Origin: Sisyra terminalis
Lineage: Eukaryota; Arthropoda; Insecta; Neuroptera; Sisyridae
Direction: 5' to 3'
DNA length: 64,000 nucleotides
Assembly (NCBI GenBank): GCA_958496175.1
Contig: OY292275.1
Location: 2,480,001 to 2,544,000, forward strand
Notes under the pieces: generated by a model
Database searches by the model: none
Told to the model about the DNA's origin: nothing
The model's input: the letters and a program-made list of their open reading frames with translations, nothing else
Shown: positions 25,500-38,493 of the stretch, in pieces
Layout of the letters: each line of letters starts with the position of its first letter
Position numbering within the stretch: position 1 is the stretch's first letter
Program-made: the position numbers and the translations under genes

Positions 25500-27520
25500 A
25501 AAAAATGAAAGTTGTGGTTTCTTTGAAATAGTATGAAAAAAAAAATGAATTTCCTACAAGGATACCAACACAAATTACCGAAATAGTTTTCATCCTAAAG
25601 CTAGGGGAAAAATCCAAACACAGATACCTACTAATTTTAAAAGCTAATGTAACTAAATAAGAATTTAAAATGAAAATATCATACTTTTTGTGATTCAAGA
25701 AGTTACGATACGTAACGAAACGTAGCTAATTAGAATATTAAAAAATAATAAATTAAAAAAAGCCGATCTTAAACAATCTGAATTGTTTTCTTATTTAATA
25801 AAAGCTGAGATCTGAATTTTATCAGCTGATGTAACTAACAGTAGTAGATTTACCAGCAGGGCAAGTATGTTGAAATCTAGGGCGGCAAATTTGATCAAAA
25901 AATTTGTCAATCACAGAAAAAGTTGATGTAATAACGGCAATAGAGCACAAATTACGATTTCTTTGATAGAATAAATTGAAAATAAATTATAATTTTGAAT
26001 CTCGTCCTTTGATTTAATAAGTTTCTTTGAAATAGTATGAAAAAAAAAATGAATTTTCTACAAGGATGCCAACACAAATTACCGAAATAGTTTTCATCCT
26101 AAAGCCAGGGGAAAAATCCAAACACAGGCAGTAATTTTAAAAGCTAATGTAACTAAATAAGAATTTAAAGTGAAAATATTATATTTTCTGTGAATCAAGA
26201 AGCCTGAAGAAGTTACAATACGTAACGAAACGTAGCTAATTTGAATATTAAAAAATATTAAATTAAAAAAGCCGATCTTAAACAATTTGGAATTGTTTTC
26301 TTATTTAATAAAAGCTGAGATCTAAATTTTATCAGCTGATATAACTAACAGTAGTAGATTTACCAGCAGGGCGAGTATGTTGAAATCTAGGGCGGCAAAT
26401 TTGGCCAAAAAATTTGGTAATCACAGAAAAAATTGATATCATAACGACAATGGAGCACAAATTGCGATTTCTTTGATAGAATAAATGTTAATAAATTATC
26501 ATTTTGAATCTCGTCCTTTGATTTAATAAGTTTCTTTGAAATAGTATGAAAAAAAGTGAATTTCCTACAAGGATACCAACACAAATTACCGAAATAATTT
26601 TCATCCTAAAGCCAGGGGAAAAATCCAAACACAGGCAGTAATTTTAAAAGCTAATGGAACTAAATGAGAATTTAAAATGAAAATATTATACTTTTTGTGA
26701 TTCAAGAAGTTACGATACGTAACGAAACGTAGCTAATTTGAATATTAAAAAATATTAAATAAAAAAAAACGATCTTTAACAACCTGAATTGTCTTCTTAT
26801 TTAATAAAAACTGAGATTTAAATTTTATCAGCTGATGTAACTAACAGTAGTAGATTTACCAGCAGGGCAAGTATGTTGAAATCTAGGGCGGCAAATTTGG
26901 CCAAAAAATTTGACAATCACAGAAAAAGTTGATATAATAACGGCAATAGAGCACAAATTGCGATTTCTTTGATAGAATAAATGTAAATAAATTATCATTT
27001 TGAATCTCGTCCTTTGATTTAATAAGTTTCTTTGAAATAGTTTCCTATAAGGATACCAACACAAATTACCAAAATTAATTTTCGTCCGAAAGTCAGGAAA
27101 AATCCAAACAAAGGTAGTAATTTTAAATGCTAATGTTACTAAATAAGAATTTAAAACAATTAAATTAATTATAATTCAAGAAGCTTGATGAAGTTACGAT
27201 ACGTTACGAAACGTAGCTAATTTGAATATTAAAAAATATTAAATTAAAAAACCGATCTAAACAACCTGAATTGTCTTCTTATTTCATAAAAGCTGAGATC
27301 TGAATTTTATCAGCTAATATAACTAACAGTAGTGGATTTACTAGCAGGGCGAGTGTGCTGAAATCTAGGGCGGCAAATTTGGTCAAAAAATTTTGAAATC
27401 ACAGAAAAAGTTTTTGTAATAACGGCAATAGAGCACAAATTACGATTTCTTTGATGGAATATTATAAATTATCATTTTCAATCTCGTCCCTTGATTTAAT
27501 CATTAATAAGCCTTTTATCT
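25500..27520 (+). repeat. Tandem array, unit about 500 bp, each unit with a hammerhead-like motif
   Basis: The block CGTAACGAAACGTAGCTAAT recurs in the same orientation near 25711, 26222, 26720 and 27206, giving units of about 511, 498 and 486 bp. Each unit contains a family C right arm, then ATCAGCTGATGTAACTAACA, then a stretch with GGGCGGCAAATTTGG, then ACAAATTACCGAAAT. Copies 2 and 4 keep a CTGANGA-like box (CTGAAGA; TTGATGA); copies 1 and 3 have lost it. Same-strand tandem copies with a ribozyme-like motif resemble retrozyme-type arrays, but segmental duplication of a composite repeat is equally possible. Confidence 0.75.
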
Positions 27521-27549
27521 TGGGATTTGGACTTTATAAATGAAAATGT

Positions 27550-27612
27550 CAAATCATAAAAATTGCGACGTTTCGCAGACTTTATTTCGGCTTCTTCAGG
27601 CAAAATTTAAAG
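27550..27612 (-). other. Hammerhead-ribozyme-like motif (copy c)
   Basis: On the minus strand CTGAAGA (27593-27599) and GAA/ACGT (ACGT at 27568-27571) frame a weak stem II. Stem I is strong: TTGC before the CTGA box pairs with GCAA after the cleavage-type C, and beyond a 2x2 internal loop AAA pairs with TTT. It is a different repeat from family C. Confidence 0.4.
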
Positions 27613-28205
27613 TTGAAAATAGTAGGCACAAGTTAAATGTTGAATAACTTTTAATGGAGTGATTTAATCGAAAATTCATAAGAGACCTTTTTTGTAGAGC
27701 GTTAAATTTTACGTCAAAATAATTTTAAATCTTTTCATCCATTTGTTTCAGAGAAAAAAAATTAAAAGTAAAAAGTCTTATAATCATCCTATGTTATTTA
27801 AATGGTAAAAGTAACATGATTCCATGAAGTATTGGATAATTTTTTTTATATCTTAAACTTGGGAAATAACGGACACCCTACCCAAGTAGGGACGGCAAAA
27901 ATTGAATAGTCAACGGGCGGCAAATTTGTGCAAATTAACTTCTAACAAAACCATGCTATAGTATCACCCCCCGCTTTAGGGGTGGGGAACCCGGGTGGAA
28001 AATTTCAGGGGCGGCATTTTGTCATATTTGATATACAAAATGAACAAAAATGTGAAAAAAATAGTTTTTAGTTAAAAAAATATTTTTCCAAAAAATTAAA
28101 AATTTTGTGATATTAAAACTCTGTGTTTTTGCAACCCTGAAGGGGCGGCATTTTTTCATCTTGCCCAGGGCGGCAAATTTGCTAGAGCAGGGCCTGTATA
28201 GTATC
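27600..28205. repeat. Mixed repeat region with GGGCGGCA motifs
   Basis: 27640-27800 contains blocks related to the fold-back families (TTTTTTGTAGAGCGTTAAAT, TGTTATTTAAATGG). 27880-28200 contains repeated GGCGGCAAATTT and GGGGCGGCATTTT motifs, ending GGCAAATTTGCTAGAGCAGG and GCCTGTATAG, which reads inverted as a CAGGC-type DNA-transposon end. No coding is visible. Confidence 0.5.
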
Positions 28206-28938
28206 ATTTTTCCTAGTCAAGACTTAAAAAACTTGTTTTGGAAAAGGAGGAAAAGTAATTTACTTCCTTAAAGAAAAAAAAACTTGAAGTTTGGGAATTT
28301 TTCAAAGAAATCGATATAATTGTTGAACTCAAAAAAACCAACAATTCTTCCATTTCCCACAACAAAAGAAATCACCTGCGTTGGAAATTCCTCAAAAATT
28401 TAATTTTCCGAAACAAACATTGTTGGAATTTCCGTTTTTCCTGCTACTACTATTGCATATTATAATGCAGCACACGTACTCCTACTTAAAGGCCATAAAA
28501 ATCTCTTTAATTAAATTACCATAAGTAAATATTATACTTTGATGTAAACAATATTAAATAATTCTTGCAACAATATCAAAAAGATTTTCCTACAATTTTA
28601 ACCAGAAGATAAATTTTCGGTAAGAAATCTTTGAGGATATTATCAAATTAAACCACTGAAATGATCAATTTGAGTAACACGTGTCGCTTTTTTTGTCTGT
28701 CGAGAAATTTCGCATTGATTGTCATTAGAAATTGTATGCAAAATTGAAAAAAATAAAAACAATTTTGGTTGAATTTTGCCGCTTGGAAATTCTTGGCCAA
28801 GTCTATGTCAAGGTGAACGCGATGTTACCACATAAAAATATCTAACGATTGCATTTACTTTTTCATAACAAATTACCCAGTGCAGTTTGTCCTAAATTAA
28901 TAATTAATTTAATTTTTTTTCAATAAATAACAACTTAC
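28206..28938. other. Unassigned stretch
   Basis: No supported gene or repeat. If the minus-strand gene starting at 29053 is real, this is the first part of its long intron 1. Confidence 0.5.
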
Positions 28939-29053
28939 CGGAGTGAACTTGAGCGTTTGCACGTAGCCAAATTTCGCACAGAAATATAAAAATGGAAAGT
29001 AAAGCACTTTTGTTGATGGCACACATTTTCGTGGGACTAAACTCGAAAGCCAT
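28939..29053 (-). CDS. Signal-peptide exon of a secreted or type I membrane protein
   Basis: An ATG at 29053 (minus strand) opens a 38-codon exon ending at a consensus donor (G then GTAAGTTG). The peptide begins MAFEFSPTKMC and has a hydrophobic core ALLSIFIFLCEIWL followed by RANAQVHS, a good signal peptide with predicted cleavage after ANA. It ends in phase 1 and fits the exon at 7108-6965 (Asp at the junction). A relatively G/C-rich block upstream (about 29190-29285) could be the 5' UTR or promoter. The family is unknown. Confidence 0.6.
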
Positions 29054-29330
29054 TGTTATAAAGTTTTTTTTTTCACTTGGCTGTTTAATACCTAATGGAA
29101 TATTTTGGTCAAAAATGTATTAAACACTCAACAATGAATGTACACTGTGGATGTTGGGATTGATTGTTGTGGTAGTTTTCAATCCGAATGCGAATGCATT
29201 TTGTGGAATACAGCGAGACGATGCCGGCGTCTTGAGTGATATGTGAACGGCCCCAGTCCCCACCACGGAGCCCAAAGTTAATGGAACGAAAAATTTGTTG
29301 TAAATTACTATGTACACATTGTTATTTAAT
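29054..29330 (-). promoter_or_regulatory. Candidate 5' UTR/promoter of the signal-peptide gene
   Basis: Directly upstream of the proposed start, the composition shifts to a G/C-rich island (GCCGGCGTCTTGAG, GGCCCCAGTCCCCACCACGG) unlike the AT-rich surroundings. No clear TATA box or initiator can be assigned. Confidence 0.3.
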
Positions 29331-29379
29331 TTTTTTTCATAGTATGACTGGAAAATTCAAATGATTTTCTTTGAAACAT

Positions 29380-31757
29380 TGTAATCTTGAATCACAGCGG
29401 TCCCTCAATATATTGATCATTTTTTTTTTGGAAATATTAATGGTGAACATTGATCAATTAGTTGGGGTATCTTAGATATAAATTTTGATATCTGAAAGTT
29501 TTTTTTTTATTAGGTATAAAAATTGTTTTTCTTTAGGTAATCTTGAATCATTGTGGTCCCTCAATATATTGATCATTTTTTTGGAAATATTAATGGTAAA
29601 AATTGATCAATTATTCGTTGAGGTATCTTAAATATGAATTTTGATACGTGAAAAATATTTTTTTTTAGGAATCAACAAATTTTTTTGGAAACTTTACTAT
29701 TGATATTTAGTACGCAGAAGTCTTTTATAATTATTACTAATACTATACTATTACTTATGCCTATACCTCACCAAAATATACGTAGAAGAAATTTTTTTCT
29801 TTATTGATAAATTAGATCTCAAACATGATTTCAACCAAAAACTCCGACATCGAGGGATGTTACGTCTCCCCCTCCAATGACTTCCAAAAAAAACACAATC
29901 AATTTTTTTCTTGTTTTTTGGAAACTGTACTTTTAACACTTATCTTTGAAACAGTGTTTCTTTTCTTCTGGTAATCTTGAGTCATTGTGGTCCCTCAATA
30001 TATTGATCAATTTTTTGGGAAATATTAATGGTGAAAATTGATCAATTATTCGTTGTGAAATATCTTAGATATAAATTTTGATGCCTGAAAAATATTTTTT
30101 TTTTTAGGAATCAAAAATTATTTTTGGAAACTGCTTTTAACAATTATCTTTGAAGCATTGTTTCTTTTCCTTAGGTAATCTTGAATTATTGTGGTCCCTC
30201 AATAAATTGATCATTTTTTCGGGAATATTAATGGTAAAAATTATTCCATGGAGTATCTTAGATATAAATTTTGATACCTGAAAAAAATTTTTTTATTAGG
30301 TATAAAAATTGTTTTTGGAAACTATACTTTTAACACTTATCTTTGAAACATTGTTTCTTTTTTCAGGTAATCATAAATTATTGTGGTCCCTTAATATATT
30401 GATCATTTTTTTGGAAATATTTATGGTGAAAAAATTGATCAATTATTCGTTGGGGTATCTTAGATATAAATTTTGATACCTGAAAAATATTTTTTTATTA
30501 TTAGAAATCAAAAATTGTTTTTTGAAACTATACTTTCAACACTTATCTTTGAAACATTGTTTCTTTTCTTCAGGTAATCTTGAATAATTATGGTCCCTCA
30601 ATATATTGATCATTTTTTTGGAAATATTTATGGTGAAAATTGATCAATTATTCGTTGGGGTATCTTAGATATGAATATTGATACCTGAAAAATATTTTTT
30701 TTATTAGGAATCAAAAATTTTTTTTTGGAAATTGTGCTTTTAACACTTATCTTTGAAGCATTGTTTCTTTTCTTCAGGTAATCTTGAATCATTGTGGTCC
30801 TTCAATATATTGATCATTTTTTTGGAAATATTAATGGTAAAAATTGATCAATTATTCGTTGTGATATATCTTAGATATAAATTTTTATACCTGAAAAATA
30901 TTTTTTTTTTATTAAGAATCAAAAATTGTTTTTGAAAATTGTATTGTTAACACTTATCTTTGAAACATTGTTTTTTTTCTTCAGGTAATCTTGAATCGTC
31001 ATTGTGGTCCCTCAATATATTGATCATTTTTTCGGAAATATTAATGGTAAAAATTATTCCATGGAGTATCTTAGATATAAATTTTGATATCTGAAAAATA
31101 TTTTTTTTATTAGGAATCAAAAATTGTTTTTGGAAACTATACTTTCAACACTTATCTTTGAATATTGTTTCTTTTCTTCAGGTAATCTTGAATCATTATG
31201 GACCCTCAATATATTGATAATTTTTTTGGAAATATTTATGGTGAAAAAATTGATCAATTATTCGTTGAGGTATCTTAGATATAAATTTTGATCCATGAAA
31301 AATATTTTTTTTATTATTAGAAATCAAAAACTGTTTTTGAAAACTGTACTGTTAACACTTATCTTTGAAACATTGTTTCTTTTCTTCAGGCAATCTTGAA
31401 TCATTGTGGTCTCTCAATATATTGATCATTTTTTTCGGAAATATTTATAGTGAAAATTGATCAATTATTCGTTAGGGTGTCTTAAATATGAATTTTGATA
31501 CCTGAATTTTTTTTTTTATTTATTAAGATTCAAATATTGTTTTAAAAAACTGTACTATTAACACTTAGTACATAGAAGTCTATTAAAATTATTACTATTA
31601 CTATACTATTACTCCGTCCTATACCCCTCCGAAATATACGTAGAAGCAAATTTTTTTTTCATTGAAAAATTAGATCTCAAACATGATTTCAACCAAAAAA
31701 TCCGACATCGGGGGTGCTACGTCCCCCCCTCCAATGACTTCCAACAAAAAAAAACAA
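29380..31757 (+). repeat. Satellite-like tandem array, unit about 204 bp
   Basis: About ten units, each with GGTAATCTTGAAT, GTGGTCCCTCAATATATTGA, a palindromic AATTGATCAATT, TATCTTAGATATAAATTTTG and TTTCTTTTCTTCAG. Unit starts at 29970, 30174, 30366, 30573, 30777, 30984, 31181 and 31388 give spacings of 192-207 bp. Block X, about 220 bp with ACGTAGAAG and ATGATTTCAACCAAAAA, is inserted in the unit at 29536 and recurs after the last unit (31555-31757). Frames that appear in it are repeat artefacts. Confidence 0.9.
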
Positions 31758-32145
31758 TCAATTTTTTGTGTATACAATATATAGAATATATTGCGGTCCA
31801 ATTTATGTATCATAGTATAATTTAATATAATAATAATATATAAAAAACAAACCATAAACATAAATTTGAACAGAAGTTCAAACAAAAATATTCGTGACGT
31901 ATTGCCCAGATACGTATTTCGATTGCCAAGCAATCTTCACAAAGCAGTGATCCAAACTACTTGATGACCACTGAGGAAGATTGCTTGGCAATCGAAATAC
32001 GTATCTGGGCAATACGTCACGAATATTTTTGTTTGAACTTCTGTTCAAATTTATGTTTATGGTATGATTTTTATATATTACTTTATTAAATTATACTACA
32101 TAAATTGGGCTGCAATATATTCTATATATTGTATACACAGTACAA
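31758..32145. mobile_element. Fold-back family D, complete
   Basis: A 390-bp inverted repeat with arms of about 180 bp: left GTATACAATATATAGAATAT, right ATATTCTATATATTGTATAC. Shared inner blocks are AACAGAAGTTCAAACAAAAA and GACGTATTGCCCAGATACGT. The right arm carries a hammerhead-like motif (31968-32008). A similar left half occurs at 45195-45425. Confidence 0.88.
31968..32008 (+). other. Hammerhead-ribozyme-like motif (copy d)
   Basis: Stem I CCA (31968-31970) with TGG (32006-32008); CTGAGGA (31971-31977); one A; stem II GATTG/CAATC around CTTGG; GAA (31994-31996); self-complementary ATACGTAT (31997-32004) as stem III; C at 32005 as the cleavage-type position. The opposite arm of the fold-back has lost the CTGANGA box. 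Confidence 0.45.
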
Positions 32146-34500
32146 CTTATGATTTTAAATCAATGATAGATCCAGCTTCAATAATATCAACTTTTTGGAA
32201 TCTATGGTGTAAATTTTCAATGTCAAATTCGTAAAAATCAATTGGTTACTAAATAAAATATCGGAAAATTACATTTTTAAATTAATTTAAGTTTTCAATT
32301 TTTACCACTTAGTAAATGTTGTAACGATTGAAATAATTAGAAATCCGATGTAATAACTTTGCAGGATTATACTGGATACGGCAATGTCCCCCCCCCTGCT
32401 TATTTTTCACGTTTTTCGAGGGCACTTCTTTTTTCCATTGATAGAAATAAATATAATTAATATGATTGCAAAAGGAAGTATCAACTTTTGTACTTTTGTA
32501 AAAAAATTGAAAAATTAAAAAACCTTCCAACGGCAAATTTGTCAATCCACGATCTGCAGATGATTGTCGAATAATTTATCATTAGAAAATTGGGGGTGGA
32601 AGAAAGAAGACATTTTAACTCCAGTTTTAAAAATGATTTTTGTAACTTTTGTACGAAACATTGTAGAGAAAAGCTTCCTCATGCAAAAAAGCTGACCTCT
32701 TTTTGCAGTGAAGCTTGTGGGACTTTTTTTTGCAGTGATAAGGACATATCATTAAACGAAGAAGAAAATTAGGAAAATAAGTTCTATGATAATATATAAA
32801 TGTAATTATTGAAAATGAAAAATTTACTATCAAATGATTCTTCAAAGTGTTTTAAAAAGCTTGTGTTAAGTTATATTTTTATTTTTTTGTTCTCTAGATC
32901 ATTATAGATCTTAGGATTTTTAAAATATTTCTACTGAAAAGTTAAAAAAAAAATAACTATTTACTATCGACTTCTTGGCTTTCGACAATTTAATATGTAT
33001 TAGAAAATATTGACGATCTCTTACCAAGTAACTTCAATTTTAATAGCCCTAACTAAAAATTACTAAATATCTATTAAAACTTAAATGTTTTAGAATTATA
33101 ATTCAATGTCGAAGAAAGTATAAGAAGCATAAAGTATAACTTAATATGTCTATTATCCTGCAGTTAATTTTTGATAGTAAGTTAACATTCGTCGAAGTCT
33201 CTGATACTTTCATATATATAAGAATCAAATTTTTCAATATTTCAAATGAAAAATTACTAAAAATCAAGTAACTTTTGAAACTTTCCCAGATAAGAAAATA
33301 AAGTTCACAAAGCAAGCACCAATAATATTCGAAATAATATCAAATATAACACATCAAATATTATATTTGACACGATTTTTGAAAATGTAATTTTTTTGTA
33401 TTCAATTGTCATTTTCGCGTTACCTATGACACATAGAGGAAATTATAAAACATCCTTTTTATATAGGAAATTTCCTCAGCTTTTAATAAGAATAATTTAA
33501 TTTGTATATAGCACGGTTTAAAAGTTATAATGAAAAAATATTTTTTTTTTTGGAACAATTAATTTTGGAAGGGTGCGGTATTCCATGGTGACAGATTTTT
33601 TGGTGTAAATCATATTTGGGATCTTATCTATCAATAAATAAAATAATTGGCTTCTAAACACTTTTTTGTGAGTTCTTTTTTAAATTTCATTTCCACAACT
33701 GTAATATAAGTTCACCCTTAAATTTGAATCATAACAAACTTTCAAATACGAAATTAATAATAATAATAAAAAACTTTAGTCATGAACAAAGTAACGAAAG
33801 CCTTTTCAAAGTTTTTTAAGGGCAAATATATCCAAATTTTCACAAGGAAATATAACATTGAAGTTTCTTGAATGATTTGATCCAGGAATTGTATAATTGT
33901 GAAGTATTCAACGTTAAATTTTCTAAGAACAATTTTAAAAGTTTTTTTTTTCCATTTTGCTATTATTTTACATTATAAAACCATAGAAAAATATAAAAAT
34001 TATACTTAAATAACAAAAGGCCGATATTACGAGTTTTAAATTAACTATTTAAAACCAAAGTTTCAATTTATTAATATTAATTGGGGCTTACTTTTGATTT
34101 TCCCTCAAATGCTTGACATTTTGTTAAATATTTTAATTTTACAACAATTCAATAATCGTTAAAATATTTAGTCATTTTCGTAATTTTTCTAATAAATAAA
34201 AGTTCCTTTTGAAGCTCTCAAAACCTCCAATAAAAAAGTCAATAAAACAACTACTTTCATAGCCCCATTTCATTTTTTTTCTAACTTTGAATTTTAAAAA
34301 TTCATTCAAAATAATAAAGCATAATTTTCTTAAGAAATTTAAATATATTTTTCCATTTATTTATCATCAGATAATAAATTTTTCAACTTGTAAACGTTCT
34401 AAAGCTCAACCGATATGCATTAATATTTGCCTATCCGTTTCCGGGGTTTTCACAAAGGAAGTGCTGCCATCTTGTTTGAAAAATAAACAACACTCATAAT
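32146..34500. other. Unassigned AT-rich stretch upstream of RFC2
   Basis: No supported gene or repeat. A short frame at 32590-32772 has several Cys residues but no recognisable domain and no splice context. The last hundred bases before the RFC2 start (around 34500) are slightly less AT-rich. Confidence 0.5.
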
Positions 34501-34609
34501 AAGGCGGCAATCCAAATAAAACACATCAAAAGTCAATACTTTTAGGTTAAGCCAGTTACTTTTCTGATTCTTTTAAGTTTAATCATTTCATTAAACAACC
34601 CTTTAAATA

Positions 34610-36325
34610 ATGTCAACCGAAGTTATTGATATAATGGACGTGGACGAGGAGCCAACCCCAAGTTCTTCGACGGAAATTAAAAAATCAACGTCTTCCTCAA
34701 AATCTCTACATCTACCCTGGTAATATATCAATCTTGTTACTATAAAACTAAATTAATTTAACCAATTATTTTAGGATTGAAAAGTATAGACCGCAAACTT
34801 TTGAGGAAATTGTTGGAAACGAAGATACCATATCGCGGTTGGCAATTTTTGCTAAACAAGGAAATACACCGAATATAATCATAGCTGTAAGAATTTGTCA
34901 AGTTTTTTTCTTTGACACAAAATTAATGAATTAAATATGTCACCTAGGGTCCACCAGGAGTTGGTAAAACAACAACCATCCTATGTTTGGCTAGAATTAT
35001 GTTGGGACCATCATTCAAAGACGCCGTTTTAGAATTAAATGCGTCCAACGACCGGGGAATTGATGTGGTGCGAAATAAAATCAAAATGTTTGCCCAACAA
35101 AAGGTCACACTGCCCAAGGGTCGGCACAAGATTGTCATTCTGGATGAGGCCGACAGCATGACCGAAGGTGCTCAACAAGCACTACGTCGTACCATGGAAA
35201 TTTACAGCAACACCACGCGATTCGCCCTCGCCTGTAATAACAGCGAAAAAATAATCGAACCAATCCAATCCCGATGTGCCACCCTACGATATTCCCGTCT
35301 AACCGATGCCCAAATTCTCGCCAAAATCATAACAGTATGCCAAAGTGAATCGGTGGGTTTTCATTAAATTTTTATCGCACAAAATTAATCGAGTTGCAAA
35401 ATTTAGATTACCTACTCAGAGGATGGACTGGAAGCCATCGTTTTTACAGCCCAGGGAGATATGCGACAAGCCCTTAATAATCTCCAGTCAACGGCCAATG
35501 GTTTTGGCTTGGTCAACAGCGAAAATGTTTTTAAAGTCTGCGATGAACCGCATCCTCTTCTGGTCAAAGAAATGCTGATGCATTGCACTACTGGTGATCT
35601 AAAAAGTGCTTACAAGGTAAGAAAGTTCTCTTTTTGCTTCTTTGAAAGATTAAAAATGTTTTATTTCCACAGATAATTTCCCACTTATGGAAACTAGGAT
35701 ATGCCGCTGAAGATATCATCGGCAACATTTTCCGCGTCGCCAAAAATTTAGACATCAACGAAACATTAAAACTAGCCTTCATCAAGGTAAATTTCTACAT
35801 TTGCCTCCGGAGGAATCTCAAACGATATATTTTTTTCGGTCTATATAAGTCCTTAAAACGATTTCTCTAGTCAGTTGATGCCATTTATAAAAGGAATTAA
35901 AGATAATACGTAGCAAAAATTTACCAAGTCCTAATCGGAATTCTCCGTTTTCGTCGGGATATTAGAGCAATCGTCATAATTAAATCTTCTTAACAATTTA
36001 AAACCTATTTCTCAACAGAATTATTTTGTGGTCCAATTCTTGACAGTTTGGGATTTACATTTTTGATTCTGATTACTTAAAATTTTTTCGTGAGACTTCA
36101 TAAAAACTTAGTCCAGGTCTGAAAGAAAAAAACTGTCAAAATATATCGTTCGATTTTCAAATAATTTACCTAAATCCTCTTCTATTTCATTTATTATAAA
36201 TCATAAATTTTCTCCAGGAAATTGGACTTACACATCTTCGTATCGTAGACGGCGTCAACACCTTACTACAAATGGCAGGATTACTCGCACGCCTGTGTGA
36301 AAAAGGAATGGACTTTCAAAAATAA
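34610..36325 (+). CDS. RFC2: Replication factor C subunit 2 (40-kDa clamp loader subunit; Drosophila RfC4)
   Basis: Six exons encode 352 aa: 34610-34719, 34775-34886, 34948-35352, 35407-35616, 35673-35786 and 36218-36325. All junctions are GT-AG with agreeing phases. This AAA+ ATPase is part of the RFC1-5 complex that opens PCNA and loads it at primer-template junctions in the nucleus; it also serves the alternative loaders. Visible motifs are the RFC box PWIEKYRP (36-43), Walker A GPPGVGKT (75-82), Walker B VILDEAD (137-143), sensor 1 region ACNNS (169-173), the SRC arginine-finger motif (182-184) and the C-terminal collar helices (about 240-350). Length equals that of animal orthologues. 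The ATG is preceded by stops and starts the expected acidic N-terminus. An AATAAA overlaps the stop. The last two exons are duplicated downstream. Confidence 0.97.
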
Positions 36326-36420
36326 ATCATTCTCAAATTTCTACTTTTTGTAATACTTATTTTTATAATTAAAAAATAAAATATGTTTTTTCATAAATCT
36401 TATCGCTAAATCCTAGAAAC

Positions 36421-36469
36421 CTAACACCATTTTCCTCCGTCCGACAAATGACCATTATTTCGGCTAGAA
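36421..36469 (-). pseudogene. Duplicated 3' scrap of the PDZ gene
   Basis: This 49-bp segment repeats the last codons and stop of the convergent PDZ gene (compare 38685-38733), with one difference. It ends abruptly at the junction to a duplicated RFC2 exon-4 donor (AAG, GTAAG at 36468-36475). It marks the breakpoint of the tandem duplication; AA is shared by both sides as possible microhomology. Confidence 0.85.
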
Positions 36470-36524
36470 GGTAAGAACGTTCTCCGGATTAGAGATAATA
36501 AATAAAAATATTTTATTTCCTCAG

Positions 36525-36638
36525 ATAATTTCCCACTTATGGAAACTAGGATATGCCGCTGAAGATATCATCGGCAACATTTTCCGTGTGGCTAAAGATT
36601 TAGATATCAACGAAACATTAAAACTCGCCTTGATTAAG
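36525..36638 (+). CDS. Duplicate of RFC2 exon 5
   Basis: A 114-nt open copy of RFC2 exon 5 with intact acceptor (CCTCAG) and donor (GTAAAT). It differs from the original at eight positions, six synonymous; the two replacements are Asn to Asp and Phe to Leu. The first 60 or so bases are identical. With the exon-6 copy at 38494 it could act as an alternative 3' end if splicing skips the first pair. Exon 4 is not duplicated, so it cannot function alone. Confidence 0.65.
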
Positions 36639-36996
36639 GTAAATTTGTACATTTTCCTCCGGAGGAATTTCAAACGATATTTTTTTTTTCCATTTATAAA
36701 AGGAATTAAAGATAAATACCAAAAATTTACCAAGTCCTAATCAGAATTCTTCGTTTTCGTCGGCACATAAGAGCAATCGCCATAGTTAAATCTTCTTAAC
36801 AAATTTAAAATATATTTCTCAACAGAATTTTCATATATATAATTCCAATTCTTGACAGTTTTGGATTTAACTTTCTGATCCTGATTACTTAAAAATTTTC
36901 CGTGAGACGTCATAGAAACTTCTGAAAGAAAAAAAACTGTCAAAATATATCGTTCGATTTTCAAATAATTTACCTAAATCCTCTTCTATTTCATAT

Positions 36997-38477
36997 ATAT
37001 AAATTAGGGTGATTTTTTTTTTTTTGGTTCCATCGTGAAATTTTGTTGGAAATACCAAAAAAAAAAATCGTTGAAAGTTTGAGCCCTTAATATTAATTTT
37101 AAGTCCTCGCCCAAGAAGTGTAAAGATTTCCCATTGAAAATACACGGAAACTCTGATTTTTTATTTTTAAATTTCCATATCTCAGCGGAATTTCATGGGA
37201 TCGCTTTTACCGACGATGGTTTTTTCTCAGAATTAAACGCTCTACAAAAGTGCCCATTGCGACAAAGTCGTAACTCACACCGGTGAGGTAGTACGGGCCA
37301 CTGAACCTGATTTTTCCATAAAATTCAAGGCTTAATATCTCGTTTAATATTGATCTTCGCGATTTGGTCTACAGGAACTTTTTTGTAGGAAATCAAATTC
37401 TCTACAAGTTTTTCATTTACAATTTTTCCGTAGCTCTTGTTATTTACGAGATAAATGCAAAAAAAACGCGAATTTTATGGAAAAATCCGGTTCAGTGGCC
37501 CGTACTACCTCACCGGTGTGAGTTACGACTTTGTCGCAATGGACACTTTTGTAGAGCGTTTAATTCTGAGAAAAAACCATCGTTGGTAAAAGCGATCCCA
37601 TGAAATGCCGCTGAGATATAGAAATTTAAAAATAAAAAAATCAGAGTTTCCGTGTATTTTCAATGGGACCAAAAAAAGTCAAAAAAAATCACCCTAATAT
37701 AGAATTGTTATGATGATTTGTGTAGATTTAAATAACTCAAAAAGTTTTGCATCCATTTAGCTCAAATTTTGTCACGATATACAATCCGCTTTAAAGATTT
37801 CCCATTGAAAATATACGGAAACTCTGATTTTTTATTTTTAAATTTCTATATCTCAGCGGCATTTCATGGGATCGCTTTTACCGACGATGGTTTTTTCTCA
37901 GAATTAAACGCTCTACAAAAGTGCCCATTGCGACAAAGTCGTAAATCAGACCGGTGAGGTAGTACGGGCCACTGAACCTGATTTTTCCATAAAATTCGCG
38001 TTTTTTTGCATTTATCTTGTAAATAACAAGAGCTACGGAAAAATTATAAATGAAAAACTTGTAGAGAATTTGATTTCCTACAAAAAAGGTCCTGTAGACC
38101 AAATCGCGAAGATCAATATTAAACGAGATATTAAGCCTTGAATTTTATGGAAAAATCAGGTTCAGTGGCCCGTACTACCTCACCGGTGTGAGTTACGACT
38201 TTGTCGCAATGGGCACTTTTGTAGAGCGTTTAATTTTGAGAAAAAACCATCTTCGGTAAAAGCGATCCCATGAAATGCCGCTGAGATATAGAAATTTAAA
38301 AATAACAAATCAGAGTTTCCGTGTATTTTCAATGGGAAATCCTTACACGTCTTGGTCGAGGACTTAAAATTAATATTAAGGGCTCAAACTTTCAGAGATT
38401 TTTTTTTATTGGTATTTCCAACAAAATTTCACGATGGGACCAAAGAAAGACAAAAAAAAAATCATTCTAATATAAAT
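36997..38477. mobile_element. Fold-back family A composite with 8-bp TSD
   Basis: The insertion spans 37005-38469 (1465 bp), within the duplicated RFC2 intron 5. Ends are TAGGGTGATTTTTTT and AAAAAAATCATTCTA; flanks are a perfect 8-bp duplication ATATAAAT (36997-37004, 38470-38477). The original intron shows where the site lies. TAGGG and the 8-bp TSD fit hAT-type integration. Inside are two inverted-arm units (37005-37697 and about 37798-38469) joined by about 100 bp of other sequence, so the insert is compound. Arms carry GTACGGGCCACTGAACCTGA and CTCTACAAAAGTGCCCATTG blocks. Confidence 0.9.
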
Positions 38478-38493
38478 CATAAATTTTCTCCAG